Source: Thermus brockianus (lineage in GTDB: Bacteria > Deinococcota > Deinococci > Deinococcales > Thermaceae). Taken from it: a stretch of 64,000 bases of DNA. The DNA lies in the NCBI RefSeq assembly GCF_021462505.1, contig NZ_JAKEDV010000006.1:1-64000 (forward strand), read 5' to 3'. Below are positions 14,101 to 22,335 of the stretch, one piece after another (the first letter of the stretch is position 1; every line of letters starts with the position of its first letter). Made by a program: the position numbers and the translations under genes. Below the pieces are notes generated by a model. That model had not been told where the DNA came from. It saw nothing but the letters and a program-made list of their open reading frames with translations, and did not search any database.

Positions 14101-14637
14101 CTATTCCGGCTTAAAAAGGGGTAGGTGGCCCAAGGCGATGACGTCCTGCCTGGGCGTGCCCTCGGTGAAGACCGCCAGAACCGCCACCACCTGCCCCCCC
14201 ACGCTCTCAATGAGCTCCCTAAGGCCGGAAAGCGTGGATCCCGTGGAGACCACATCGTCCACGATGGCCACCTTTCTCCCGCGGATCAAGGGCACGTCCG
14301 CCCCGTCCAGGACCAAGAGCTGGGGTTTGCCCGTGGTGATGGAGAGCACCTGGCGGCTTATGGGGTTGATCATATAGGGCTTCTCCGTCTTGCGGGCCAC
14401 CACGTAGGGCTTCCCCGTGATGCGGGAAAGGGCGTGGGCCAAGGGCACCGCCTTGACCTCGGGGGTGACCAGGGTCTCCACCTCCGGAGGAAGGCGCTTG
14501 GCCAACTCCTCGGCGGCGGCCTCGGTGAGCTCGGTATCCCCCAGTAGGTTGAGAAGGGCCACGGCCACGTCCGGGCCCACCTGGACGATGGGCAGCTCCC
14601 GCTTGACCCCGGCGATCTCCACAGGGTAGGTCCTCAC
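14101..14637 (-). CDS. Phosphoribosyltransferase family protein (adenine PRT-like)
   Basis: The 178-residue protein has a canonical PRPP-binding loop, [20 protein letters not shown], and the APRT-like segment [17 protein letters not shown]. The opening [20 protein letters not shown] is shared with its tandem duplicate downstream. Automatic pipelines would probably call it adenine phosphoribosyltransferase, but the preferred base is not provable from sequence. The GTG start at 14637 has TATAGA 8 bases upstream, sharing a TATA core with the divergent BFN-type gene. The two PRT genes are 9 bases apart and form one unit that ends at the 13.5 kb hairpin. Confidence 0.85.
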   Translation of the reverse strand: MRTYPVEIAGVKRELPIVQVGPDVAVALLNLLGDTELTEAAAEELAKRLPPEVETLVTPEVKAVPLAHALSRITGKPYVVARKTEKPYMINPISRQVLSITTGKPQLLVLDGADVPLIRGRKVAIVDDVVSTGSTLSGLRELIESVGGQVVAVLAVFTEGTPRQDVIALGHLPLFKPE

Positions 14638-14645
14638 GCCGCCAG

Positions 14646-14653
14646 TCTATACT
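14646..14653. promoter_or_regulatory. Bidirectional -10 core (PRT pair / BFN-type nuclease)
   Basis: TCTATACT contains TATAGA on the minus strand (14651-14646), 8 bases before a GTG start. It also contains TATACT on the plus strand (14648-14653), 6 bases before an ATG start. The two boxes share the TATA core, the same arrangement as at 4070 and 61058. Both transcripts would be leaderless or nearly so. Confidence 0.6.
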
Positions 14654-14659
14654 CAAAGT

Positions 14660-15088
14660 ATGCTGAACGCCAAGATTGAAACCCTGGGCGTGGACCCCCA
14701 GAACGGGAGCGTGGTGGTCCTGCTCAGGACGGAGAATGACAAGCTCCTCCCCATCGTCATCGGCCCCCTCGAGGCCCACCACATCGTGGTGGCCCTGCAG
14801 GGGGAAAAGCCCCCCCGTCCCCTCACCCCGGACCTCCTCCTCTCGGTAATGGAAATGCTTCAAGGAAAGCTCAAACGGGTGGAGATCACCGACCTAAAGG
14901 ACGGCACCTTCTACGCCCGCCTTATCCTGGAACACCGGGGGATTGAACTGGAGGTGGACGCCCGGCCCTCCGACGCCATGGCCCTGGCCCTCCGGGTGGG
15001 GGCCCCCATCCTGGTGGCGGAGGAGGTGGTGGAGAAGGCGGGGGTGGAGGAAGCGAGCCTCAAACCCCACGGGGCGGCGGAAGCCTAG
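14660..15088 (+). CDS. Bifunctional nuclease (BFN/DUF151) family protein
   Basis: This 142-residue protein contains the DUF151 core: VVLLRTENDKLLPIVIGPLEAHHIVVALQ, then RPLTPDLLLSVMEMLQGKLKRVEITDLKDGTFYARLIL, and SRPSDAMALA-like RPSDAMALALRVGAPILVAEEV. The I-G-x-x-E-A and D-x-R-P-S-D-A motifs are diagnostic. Plant and bacterial relatives have RNase/DNase activity; the bacterial role is not settled. The ATG is 6 bases downstream of TATACT, a clear leaderless start. The phosphoesterase gene starts 3 bases after the stop. Confidence 0.9.
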   Translation: MLNAKIETLGVDPQNGSVVVLLRTENDKLLPIVIGPLEAHHIVVALQGEKPPRPLTPDLLLSVMEMLQGKLKRVEITDLKDGTFYARLILEHRGIELEVDARPSDAMALALRVGAPILVAEEVVEKAGVEEASLKPHGAAEA

Positions 15089-15091
15089 CCC

Positions 15092-15856
15092 GTGTCCCGG
15101 GCCATCCTCCTCTTTTTCTTCCTCCCGGCCCTGGCCCAAGGGGTGCGGGTGGCGGTCCTGGGGGACTGGGGTGCCGACACCCCGGGAAGGGCCCAGGTGG
15201 CGGCCCTTCTGCGAAAATCCCACGCCCAAAACCCCCTCACGGCCCTCCTCACCGTGGGGGACAACTTTTACCCCAGGGGCCAGGTGGTGGAGCGGTTTAT
15301 CCAGGACCTCCCGGCGGTGCCCCTGTACCCCGCCTTCGGCAACCACGATGCCCCCGCCCTGGCCGAGCAGCTTAGGCGCTTCCGCCGAGAAGGGCCCTAC
15401 TACCAGTTCCGGTTGGGACCCGTGGCCTTCTTCGTCCTCTACAGCGAGGCCGACCTCCTGGCCCAGAGGGCCTGGCTCAGCGAGGCCTTGGCCCACGCCA
15501 CCGCCCCCTGGCGCATCCTCGTCCTCCACCGCCCCCTCTATTCCTCGGGGCTCCACGGGGGAAGCCCCCTCTTGCGAAGCCTCTTAGAACCCCTCCTAAG
15601 GCGCCATGGGGTGGCCTTGGTCCTCGCCGGGCACGACCACCACTACGAGCGCCTCGAGGTGGGCCCCACCACCCACCTGGTCCTGGGGGGCGGCGGGGCG
15701 AGGCTCTACCCCACCCGGCCTCCCCTCCCCTTTAGCCGGGCCCTCGCCGTGGCCCACCACGCCCTCTTCCTGGAGGCCACGGAAACCGCCCTCCAGGGCT
15801 ACGCCCTAGACCCCGAGGGCCGGGTCCTGGACCGCTTTAGGCGGGGCTCCCCATGA
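15092..15856 (+). CDS. Secreted metallophosphoesterase (purple acid phosphatase-like)
   Basis: The 254-residue protein starts at GTG 15092 with a signal peptide (MSRAILLFFFLPALAQG) and then the calcineurin-type metal motifs in order. These are LGDWGADTPG (D-x-W), LTVGDNFYPRG (G-D-N), AFGNHDAPA (G-N-H-D), ILVLHRPLYSSG (H), and VLAGHDHHYER (G-H-x-H). The G-D-W-G and N-F-Y pattern is typical of acid-phosphatase type 5 relatives. It is presumably exported to the periplasm to release phosphate or cleave phosphoesters. Its last 20 bases overlap the convergent HIT gene. Confidence 0.9.
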   Translation: MSRAILLFFFLPALAQGVRVAVLGDWGADTPGRAQVAALLRKSHAQNPLTALLTVGDNFYPRGQVVERFIQDLPAVPLYPAFGNHDAPALAEQLRRFRREGPYYQFRLGPVAFFVLYSEADLLAQRAWLSEALAHATAPWRILVLHRPLYSSGLHGGSPLLRSLLEPLLRRHGVALVLAGHDHHYERLEVGPTTHLVLGGGGARLYPTRPPLPFSRALAVAHHALFLEATETALQGYALDPEGRVLDRFRRGSP

Positions 15857-16160
15857 CGTGCACGTGGACGTGGAAGACCTCCTGGCCCCCCTTCTCCCCC
15901 ACGTGCACCTGGAGTTTGTAGCCGGGAAGCCCGAGAAGCCGCGCCACCCGGTTGGCGGTGCGGAAAAGGGCCCCGAGCTTCCTCTCCCCCTCCTCGCTAT
16001 CGGGGTAATCCGAAAGCTTCTCCACGTGCTCCTTGGGCACCACCAGGACGTGGACGGGCGCCCTCGGCCGGATATCGTGGAAGGCCACGAAGCCCCCGTC
16101 CTCGTAGACCTTGCGGGCGGGAAGCTCTCCCCGGACGATGCGGCAAAACACGCAATCCAT
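15837..16160 (-). CDS. HIT family nucleotide hydrolase/transferase
   Basis: This 107-residue histidine-triad protein contains CVFCRIVRGELPARKVYEDG at the N-terminus and the catalytic triad HVHVHVMG at the C-terminus, as in HinT-type purine nucleoside phosphoramidases. Two N-terminal Cys (C-x-x-C) could be part of a zinc site with downstream His residues, as in some bacterial HINTs. Length is slightly short but normal for bacteria. It lies 10 bases downstream of mtaB's start-distal region on the same strand of the divergent cluster and overlaps the phosphoesterase gene tail to tail. Confidence 0.93.
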   Translation of the reverse strand: MDCVFCRIVRGELPARKVYEDGGFVAFHDIRPRAPVHVLVVPKEHVEKLSDYPDSEEGERKLGALFRTANRVARLLGLPGYKLQVHVGEKGGQEVFHVHVHVMGSPA

Positions 16161-16170
16161 GGGAAAAAGT

Positions 16171-17472
16171 CTACCTTAGGGGAAGCTCCAAGCGGGCCTC
16201 CTCCTTGACCCCCACCACCCGGCCCAAGAGGGTGTACCCCTCCACCCCCTCCACCCGGGCAAGGACCGTTTCCCCGGGCCGGGCCGGGCCTTGGAGGCGG
16301 GCCTCGTAGTAGTCGGGGGTGTGGCCCAGGGCGTACCCCCCCTGGAGGCGCTCCACCAGGACCTCCACCGTTTCGCCCAGCTTGGGCCTAATGCGCTCCT
16401 CCGCCAGGCGGTGGGCCAAGGCGATGAGTTCCTTGGTGCGGCGCTTGCGCACCTCCGGGGGCACCTGGGGCATGGAGGCGGCCCGGGTCTTGGGGCGGGG
16501 GGTGTAGGTGAAGGCGTGGACCCGGGTGGGCCGAAGCTCCTCCAGGAAGGCCAGGGTTTCCCGGTGCTCCTCCTCCGTCTCCGTGGGAAGCCCGGCAATG
16601 ACGTCGGTGGTGAGGGCAAAACCGGGGATGAGCTCGTAGGCCCTTTGCACCAGGTTCCGGTAGTAGGCCTTATCGTACCGGCGGCCCATGAGCTTCAGGA
16701 GCCGGTCCGAGCCCGTCTGCAGGGAAAGGTGGAGGTGGGGCCGCACCTCCGGGGCGTAGCGGGCCATGACCCGGAGGAGGTCCTCCCCGGTGTCCTCCGG
16801 CTCTATGGAGGAAAGCCGCACCTTGGCCCCCAGGTGGTAAAGGTCCTCCACGAGCCCAGCGATGCCCCTAGGGTGCCCCCGGTAGCTCCCAAGCCGCACC
16901 CCGGTGAGGACGATCTCCCGTATGCCCAGCCGCAGAAGGGCCTCCGCCTCGGCCAAGGCGTCCCGGTGGTCCCGGTGGCGCTCCTTTCCCCTGAGCCTAG
17001 GGATGATGCAGTAGGCGCACCCCACCTGGCAGCCGTCCTGCACCTTCAAAAAGGCCCGGACCCGGCTATTCAAAAGCCCCCGCTCTCCCGCCCCCCAGAA
17101 CTCGTTGGGCGGGGTGGTGATGGGGTCGGAGGGGAGGCCGAAATGCTCCAGGATCACCTTGGGAAGCTCGGCCTTGCGGCTATTGGGCACCACGGCATCG
17201 GCCCCGAGCTCCCGGATCGCTTCCGGGGCCAGTTCGGCGTAGCACCCGGTGACCACGATGAAGGCCTCGGGGTTGGCCCGCCGCGCCCGGCGGATCTCCT
17301 TGCGGGCGTCCGCCTCGGCGGTGGTGGTGACAGCGCAGGTGTTGATGACCACGAGGTCGGCCCCCGCCTCGAGGGGCACCACCTCGGGCTCCAAGGCCTT
17401 CAGGAAGCCCAAAAGGGCCTCGGTTTCCACCTGGTTCACCTTGCACCCCAGGGTGCGGAAGGCGGCGCGCAT
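16171..17472 (-). CDS. mtaB: tRNA t6A37 methylthiotransferase (MtaB-type radical SAM)
   Basis: It adds a methylthio group to t6A37 of ANN-decoding tRNAs. The 433-residue protein has the UPF0004 domain with three cluster cysteines (RTLGCKVNQVE, VINTCAVT, VTGCYAEL). The radical-SAM domain carries the C-x3-C-x2-C motif in CQVGCAYCIIPRLRGKERHR, and a TRAM domain lies at the C-terminus. The LGCKVNQ spelling and the CAVT motif point to the MtaB branch rather than MiaB. The start was set at ATG 17472 after a GGGAAGG site; longer frames run through a terminator and a tRNA and are not credible. Confidence 0.9.
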   Translation of the reverse strand: MRAAFRTLGCKVNQVETEALLGFLKALEPEVVPLEAGADLVVINTCAVTTTAEADARKEIRRARRANPEAFIVVTGCYAELAPEAIRELGADAVVPNSRKAELPKVILEHFGLPSDPITTPPNEFWGAGERGLLNSRVRAFLKVQDGCQVGCAYCIIPRLRGKERHRDHRDALAEAEALLRLGIREIVLTGVRLGSYRGHPRGIAGLVEDLYHLGAKVRLSSIEPEDTGEDLLRVMARYAPEVRPHLHLSLQTGSDRLLKLMGRRYDKAYYRNLVQRAYELIPGFALTTDVIAGLPTETEEEHRETLAFLEELRPTRVHAFTYTPRPKTRAASMPQVPPEVRKRRTKELIALAHRLAEERIRPKLGETVEVLVERLQGGYALGHTPDYYEARLQGPARPGETVLARVEGVEGYTLLGRVVGVKEEARLELPLR

Positions 17473-17607
17473 CCTTCCCATTCTGGGACGTGAAAGCTCA
17501 AGGGTCAATGCCCCGGCTCGGGAAAAGCGGATGGTTCGGGGCAGGCGGAAGAAGCATCCTGGAAGCCACAGAAGGCACCGGTAGCACCCAGGGGCAAAAT
17601 GGGGAAA

Positions 17608-17623
17608 CCCCCCTTGCGGGGGG
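17608..17623 (-). terminator. Hairpin terminator downstream of tRNA-Ala
   Basis: CCCCCC (17608-17613) pairs with GGGGGG (17618-17623) with a TTGC loop, which reads GCAA on the minus strand. On that strand it is followed by GTTTCCCC and ATTTTG. It lies six bases past the tRNA CCA end. Confidence 0.75.
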
Positions 17624-17628
17624 CTTTC

Positions 17629-17704
17629 TGGTGGAGCCGAGGGGATTCGAACCCCTGACCTCCTCAATGCCATTGAGGCGCGCTCCCAACTGCGCCACGG
17701 CCCC
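17629..17704 (-). tRNA. tRNA-Ala (anticodon GGC)
   Basis: The minus strand gives a complete 76-nt cloverleaf. The acceptor stem is GGGGCCG/CGGCTCC with the alanine identity wobble pair G3:U70. The D arm is GCGC-AGTTGGGA-GCGC, the anticodon stem CCTCA/TGAGG holds loop ATGGCAT, and the T arm is AGGGG-TTCGAAT-CCCCT. The discriminator A and CCA are encoded. The anticodon is GGC, reading GCC, the commonest Ala codon here. It lies between secG and mtaB on the same strand and is followed by a hairpin terminator. Confidence 0.97.
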
Positions 17705-17740
17705 AGGCAACGCCTATGGTACCGGGGGGAGGGCCAGTTG

Positions 17741-17968
17741 TCAACGGGGCCAGAGGCCAATCAAAAGGGCCAAAGCGGCGAAGACCACCCCCAGGATCAC
17801 GGTGAGGCGGTAAAGCCCCCCGGTGACGCCGCGGGCGGAGAAGAGGTCGGTGGAGGCGCCCATGAGGTCCCCCGCCCCCTGCTTGGGCTCCTGCACCAGG
17901 ACCAGGTAGACCAAAAGGCCGGCCACGCCGAGGTAAAGGAGGATGGTTAGGGTGTAGAGGAAGTCCAT
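17741..17968 (-). CDS. secG: Preprotein translocase subunit SecG
   Basis: This 75-residue membrane protein has two predicted helices, LYTLTILLYLGVAGLLVYLVLVQ and LYRLTVILGVVFAALALLIGL. The conserved cytoplasmic loop EPKQGAGDLMGASTDLFSARG matches the SecG pattern (Q-x-x-K-G-x-x-L ... G-S-x-x-x-L-F). SecG helps SecYEG-SecA export. A TAAAGT box at 17983-17978 lies 9 bases upstream of the ATG, giving a very short leader. The tRNA gene begins 36 bases after the stop and may be part of the same primary transcript. Confidence 0.93.
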   Translation of the reverse strand: MDFLYTLTILLYLGVAGLLVYLVLVQEPKQGAGDLMGASTDLFSARGVTGGLYRLTVILGVVFAALALLIGLWPR

Positions 17969-18024
17969 ACCCCTACCACTTTAGCGCCCTGGGGCGGGGG
18001 TGTCCACCCTGGCATGATGGGGGC

Positions 18025-18957
18025 ATGGACCTGGCAGAGATCCACGCCGCCTTCCGCCGCATCGCCCCCTACACCCACCGCACCCCCCTCCTCACCTCGA
18101 GGCTCCTGGACGCCCTCTTGGGGAAGCGCCTCCTCCTCAAGGCCGAGCACCTGCAGAAGACCGGGAGCTTCAAGGCCCGGGGGGCCCTTTCCAAGGCCCT
18201 CACCCTGGAAAGCCCCAAGGGCCTCCTGGCGGTTTCCAGCGGCAACCACGCCCAAGGGGTGGCCTACGCCGCCCAGGTCCTCGGGGTCAAGGCCCTCATC
18301 GTCATGCCCGAGGACGCAAGCCCCTTCAAGAAGGCGGCAACCCGGGCCTACGGGGCCGAGGTTTACGACCAAGGGGTGACCGTGGCCAACCGGGAGGAGG
18401 TGGCCAAGGCCCTCCTCCAGGAAACCGGCTACGCCTTCCTCCACCCCTTTGACGACCCCTGGGTGGTGGCGGGGCAGGGCACGGTGGGCCTCGAGCTTCT
18501 GGCCCAAGCGGGGAAAAGGGGGCTTTTCCCCGAGGCGGTCCTGGCCCCCGTGGGCGGGGGTGGGCTCCTCGCCGGGGTGGCCACCGCCATCAAGGCCCTC
18601 TCCCCCACCACCCGGGTCTACGGGGTGGAGCCCGTGGGGGCGGACGACGCCCGGCAAAGCCTCCTCAAGGGGGAGATCGTGCGCCTGGCCGAGCCTCCCA
18701 GGACCCGGGCGGACGGGGTGCGCACCCTAAGCCTGGGGCGCCTCACCTTCCCCATCCTGAAGGAGAAGGTGGACGGGATCTTGGCCGTGAGCGAGGAGGC
18801 CCTCCTCGAGGCCGAACGCCTCCTCTTCACCCGCACGAAGCAGGTGGTGGAGCCCACGGGGGCCTTGCCCTTGGCGGCGGTGCTGGAACACGGGGCAAGC
18901 CTCCCCGAAACCCTGGCCCTGGTGCTTTCCGGGGGGAACCGGGACTTCTCTCCCTAG
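18025..18957 (+). CDS. PLP-dependent threonine/serine dehydratase
   Basis: The 310-residue fold-type II PLP enzyme has the Schiff-base lysine in LQKTGSFKARGAL near residue 51, the substrate/PLP loop SSGNHAQGVAYAA, and the phosphate-binding glycine loop PVGGGGLLAGVA. The C-terminal ALVLSGGNRD is typical of threonine/serine dehydratases. There is no ACT-like regulatory domain, so it is the short catabolic type or a serine racemase-like enzyme rather than full-length IlvA. CATGAT lies 6 bases before the ATG (leaderless). fhs follows 22 bases after the stop. Confidence 0.9.
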   Translation: MDLAEIHAAFRRIAPYTHRTPLLTSRLLDALLGKRLLLKAEHLQKTGSFKARGALSKALTLESPKGLLAVSSGNHAQGVAYAAQVLGVKALIVMPEDASPFKKAATRAYGAEVYDQGVTVANREEVAKALLQETGYAFLHPFDDPWVVAGQGTVGLELLAQAGKRGLFPEAVLAPVGGGGLLAGVATAIKALSPTTRVYGVEPVGADDARQSLLKGEIVRLAEPPRTRADGVRTLSLGRLTFPILKEKVDGILAVSEEALLEAERLLFTRTKQVVEPTGALPLAAVLEHGASLPETLALVLSGGNRDFSP

Positions 18958-18979
18958 GGGGGAGGAGTAAGCTTACCCC

Positions 18980-20611
18980 GTGATCGTCAAGGAAGCGCTT
19001 CTTCCCATAGAAGAGGTGGCGGCCAAGCTCGGCCTAGGCCGCGAGCGGCTTTACCTCTACGGCCCCCACATGGCCAAGGTCCTGGGCGAGCCCCCCAAGG
19101 CCAAGGGGCGGCTCATCCTGGTCACCGCCATCACCCCCACCCCGGCGGGAGAGGGCAAGACCACCACCGCCATCGGCCTGGTGGACGCCCTGTGGCGGCT
19201 CGGCAAGCGGGCCGCCTTGGCCCTCCGGGAGCCCTCCTTGGGCCCGGTCTTCGGGGTGAAGGGCGGGGCCACGGGGGGCGGAAAGGCCCGCATTGAGCCC
19301 CGGCACGAGATCAACCTGCACTTCACCGGGGACTTCCACGCGGTGACCTCAGCGGTGAACCTCCTCAACGCCCTTTTGGACAACCACCTGCACCAAGGGA
19401 ACGAGCTCGGGATTGACCCGAGGCGCATTGAGCTCAAGCGGGCCATTGACATGAACGACCGGGCCCTGCGCCACATCGTCTTGGGCTTAGGGGGCAAGGC
19501 CCACGGGGTGCCCCGGGAAGGGGGGTTTGAGCTCACCGTGGCCAGCGAGGTCATGGCCCTCATGAGCCTGGCCCGGGACTTTAAAGACCTGAAGCGGCGT
19601 CTTGGGGAGATCCGCCTGGGCTTCACCCTCGAGGGCCAGCCGGTCTACGCCAAGGACCTGGGGGCGGTGGGGGCCATGGCCGCCCTCCTCCGCCAGGCCT
19701 TCCTGCCCAACCTGGTGCAGACGGCGGAGGGGAACCCCGCCTTCGTCCACATGGGGCCGTTTGGCAACATCGCCCACGGCACCAACTCCGTGCGGGCGAG
19801 CCTTTTCGCCCTGGGCCTGGCAGACTACGTGGTCCAGGAGGCGGGCTTCGCCACCGATTTGGGCATGGAGAAGTTCATGAACGTGGTGGCCCGCACCGCA
19901 GGGCTCATCCCCGAGGCGGTGGTCTTGGTGGCCACCATCCGCGCCCTGCGCTACCACGGGGGGCAGGACGCCTACGAAATGCCCGACCCCAAGGCGGTGA
20001 AGGAGGGCTTGGCCAACCTGGAAAAGCACGTGGAGAACGTGCGGCTTTTCGGCTACACCCCGGTTTTGGCCCTGAACCGCTTCCCCACGGACGCCGAGGA
20101 GGAGATCGCCCTGGTGCGGGATTTCGCCCGGGAAAGGGGCCTCCCCTTCGCCCTAAGCGAGGTGTACGCCAAGGGGGGCGAGGGAGGGTTAGAACTGGCG
20201 GAAAGGGTGCTGGAAGCCCTCTCCCTTCCCCACGCCTACCGCCCCCTCTACCCCCTGGAAGCCCCCTTGGAGGAGAAGGTGGCCACCATCGCCAAGGAGG
20301 TCTACGGGGCCCTAGGGGTGGAGTGGAGCGAGGAGGCCAAGCGGGCCCTTCGGGCGGCCAAGAAGGAGGGGTGCGAGGCCTTGCCCGTGGTCATGGCCAA
20401 GGCGGCCACCTCCCTCTCCGATAACCCCAAGCTCCGGGGCCGGCCCAAGGGCTTCACCGTGCGGGTCACGGACCTTAAGTGCCGCTTTGGGGCAGGGTTT
20501 GTGGTGGTCTACATGGGGGGGATTGAGACCCTGCCCGGCCTGCCCAAGGTGCCCCAGGCCCTCCGGATTGACGTGGACGAGGAGGGGAATATCCGGGGCA
20601 TGGACTACTAG
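18980..20611 (+). CDS. fhs: Formate-tetrahydrofolate ligase
   Basis: It makes 10-formyl-THF from formate, THF and ATP. The 543-residue protein contains the nucleotide-binding loop [21 protein letters not shown] near residue 50, the conserved [19 protein letters not shown], and [22 protein letters not shown]. The C-terminal [22 protein letters not shown] is also conserved. Length matches bacterial enzymes. The start is GTG 18980 with a TAAGCT box about 6 bases upstream. Its stop overlaps the convergent carA stop by 3 bases. Confidence 0.97.
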   Translation: MIVKEALLPIEEVAAKLGLGRERLYLYGPHMAKVLGEPPKAKGRLILVTAITPTPAGEGKTTTAIGLVDALWRLGKRAALALREPSLGPVFGVKGGATGGGKARIEPRHEINLHFTGDFHAVTSAVNLLNALLDNHLHQGNELGIDPRRIELKRAIDMNDRALRHIVLGLGGKAHGVPREGGFELTVASEVMALMSLARDFKDLKRRLGEIRLGFTLEGQPVYAKDLGAVGAMAALLRQAFLPNLVQTAEGNPAFVHMGPFGNIAHGTNSVRASLFALGLADYVVQEAGFATDLGMEKFMNVVARTAGLIPEAVVLVATIRALRYHGGQDAYEMPDPKAVKEGLANLEKHVENVRLFGYTPVLALNRFPTDAEEEIALVRDFARERGLPFALSEVYAKGGEGGLELAERVLEALSLPHAYRPLYPLEAPLEEKVATIAKEVYGALGVEWSEEAKRALRAAKKEGCEALPVVMAKAATSLSDNPKLRGRPKGFTVRVTDLKCRFGAGFVVVYMGGIETLPGLPKVPQALRIDVDEEGNIRGMDY

Positions 20612-21780
20612 ATGCCGTGCCCGTCCGGCCGGCGCTTCTCCACGGGGAGGCCCGTGGCCCCGTGGAAGGCCTCCACCTCCTCCAGGAAGCGGCGGAAGAG
20701 GTAGAGGGCGTCGTGGGGGCCCGGGGCCGCCTCGGGGTGGTACTGCACGGAGAAGACGGGGTAGCGGGCGTGGGCCATGCCCTCGAGGGTCCCGTCGTTC
20801 AGGTTGATGTGGGTGGGGCGGAACTCCTTTAGGGAGTCTATGTCCACGGCGTAGCCGTGGTTCTGGCTGGTGATCTCCACCTTCCCCGTGAGGAGGTTCT
20901 TCACCGGGTGGTTGGCCCCGCGGTGGCCGAACTTCATCTTGTAGGTGCGCCCCCCCGCCGCCAGGGCGAGAAGCTGGTGCCCCAGGCAGATGCCGAAGGT
21001 GGGGAGAAGCCCCATGAGCTTCCAGATGGTTTCGTGGGCGTAGCGGGGCATGGAGGGATCGCCGGGACCGTTGCTGATGAGGAGGCCGTGGGGCTCCAGG
21101 GCCATGATCTGGCTCGCCGGGGTCTTGCCCGGGACCACGAGGATCTCAAAGCCCAAGGCGGCCAGGTTCTCCACGATGGCATGCTTGATGCCGAAGTCCA
21201 TGACCACGATGCGCCGCCCGGACTTCAGGGTGGGCCAGGCGTAGGGCAGGGGGGTGGAGACCTCGGGGGTCATGTCCCGCCCGTCAATGTCCGTCCAGGC
21301 CTTGGCCTCCTGGCGCAACGCCTCCAGCTCCTCCTCCGTGAAGTCGTGGTCGGGGCTCCCGTAGAGGCTTGCGTGGGCGATAACCCCCTTCAAGACCCCC
21401 CCTTCCCGGATCTTGCGCACCAGGGCCCGGGTGTCTATGCCCTCAATCCCCACCACCCCGTAGAACTCCATGAACTCCCCGATGGTCTGCTGGGCCCGGG
21501 GGTTAGAGGCCACGCGGCTAAACTCCTTGGCCACGAAGCCCCGCACCCAGGGACGGTTGGACTGCATGTCGTAGACGTTCACCCCGTAGTTGCCCTGGTG
21601 GGGGTAGGTCATGACCACGATCTGCCCGTGGTAGCTGGGGTCGGTCATGATCTCCTGGTAGCCCGTCTGGGCGGTGTTGAAGACCACCTCCCCCACCGTC
21701 TTCCCCCGGGCGCCGAAGGCGTAACCGCGGTAGACGGTGCCGTCTTCCAGGACCAAAACGGCGCGCTCCTTTACTCCCAT
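20608..21780 (-). CDS. carA: Carbamoyl-phosphate synthase small (glutaminase) subunit
   Basis: It releases ammonia from glutamine for carbamoyl phosphate, feeding arginine and pyrimidine synthesis. The 390-residue protein has the N-terminal CPSase domain ([37 protein letters not shown]). Its class I amidotransferase domain has nucleophile Cys in [16 protein letters not shown] and the His-Glu pair in [13 protein letters not shown]. The partner carB is not in the window. It is the last gene of the argG-argH-argA-carA run, 21 bases after argA, so here carbamoyl-phosphate supply appears tied to arginine synthesis. Confidence 0.97.
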   Translation of the reverse strand: MGVKERAVLVLEDGTVYRGYAFGARGKTVGEVVFNTAQTGYQEIMTDPSYHGQIVVMTYPHQGNYGVNVYDMQSNRPWVRGFVAKEFSRVASNPRAQQTIGEFMEFYGVVGIEGIDTRALVRKIREGGVLKGVIAHASLYGSPDHDFTEEELEALRQEAKAWTDIDGRDMTPEVSTPLPYAWPTLKSGRRIVVMDFGIKHAIVENLAALGFEILVVPGKTPASQIMALEPHGLLISNGPGDPSMPRYAHETIWKLMGLLPTFGICLGHQLLALAAGGRTYKMKFGHRGANHPVKNLLTGKVEITSQNHGYAVDIDSLKEFRPTHINLNDGTLEGMAHARYPVFSVQYHPEAAPGPHDALYLFRRFLEEVEAFHGATGLPVEKRRPDGHGI

Positions 21781-21801
21781 TCCCCCTCCATCCCAGCCAT
21801 T

Positions 21802-22335
21802 CTAGCCCCCAAAGGCCCCTGGGGAAAGGTGCTTGATGACGGCGATCTCCCGGCAGTTCTCGTAAAAGGGGCAGGCGTTGCACTCGCTCCACACCTTGGG
21901 GGGAAGGGCCTCCCGGCTCGTCACCTGGTAGCCCAGGTTGCGGAAGAAGTTCACCTGAAGCGTCCAGGCGAAGACCCGGGGAAGCCCGAGGTCGCGGGCC
22001 TCCCGCTCCGCCCCGAGGACCAGCCAGCGCCCAAGGCCCTGTCCCTGCCGCGCCGGGTGGACGGCGAGGCCCCGGATCTCCGCCAGGTCCCGCCAGAGGA
22101 CGTGGAGGGCCACGGTGCCCACGATGTGGCCGTCCTCGTCCTCCAGGACCTGGAAGTCGCGGATGTTCTCGTAAAGGTGGCTGTGGCTCCGGACGAGCAT
22201 CAAGCCCTTCTCCGCCCAGTAGCGGATGAGCCAGTAGATGGCGTCCACGTCGCTTAGACGCGCCTTCCTCAGCTCCACCCCCGCCTGGGGGCGCACCTCG
22301 GGGAGCGCCGCCGTGGGAAGCTCCAGTTCAAGCAA
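21802..22335 (-). CDS. argA: Short GNAT-type N-acetylglutamate synthase
   Basis: This is a 177-residue GNAT acetyltransferase without the amino-acid-kinase domain of classical ArgA. The acetyl-CoA loop is [15 protein letters not shown]. The segment [20 protein letters not shown] and the C-terminal [19 protein letters not shown] (C-x2-C-P-x4-C) match the short N-acetylglutamate synthase group. Its place between argH and carA supports the first step of arginine synthesis. I set the start at TTG 22335: a GGAGGTGG site ends 5 bases upstream, and the frame before it is inside argH. It overlaps argH by 8 bases. Confidence 0.82.
   Translation of the reverse strand: MLELELPTAALPEVRPQAGVELRKARLSDVDAIYWLIRYWAEKGLMLVRSHSHLYENIRDFQVLEDEDGHIVGTVALHVLWRDLAEIRGLAVHPARQGQGLGRWLVLGAEREARDLGLPRVFAWTLQVNFFRNLGYQVTSREALPPKVWSECNACPFYENCREIAVIKHLSPGAFGG

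Noticed and set aside
17473-17760. An N-terminal extension of mtaB running back to 17760
   Set aside because: It would be translated through the tRNA-Ala gene and its terminator. The UPF0004 domain begins at ATG 17472.
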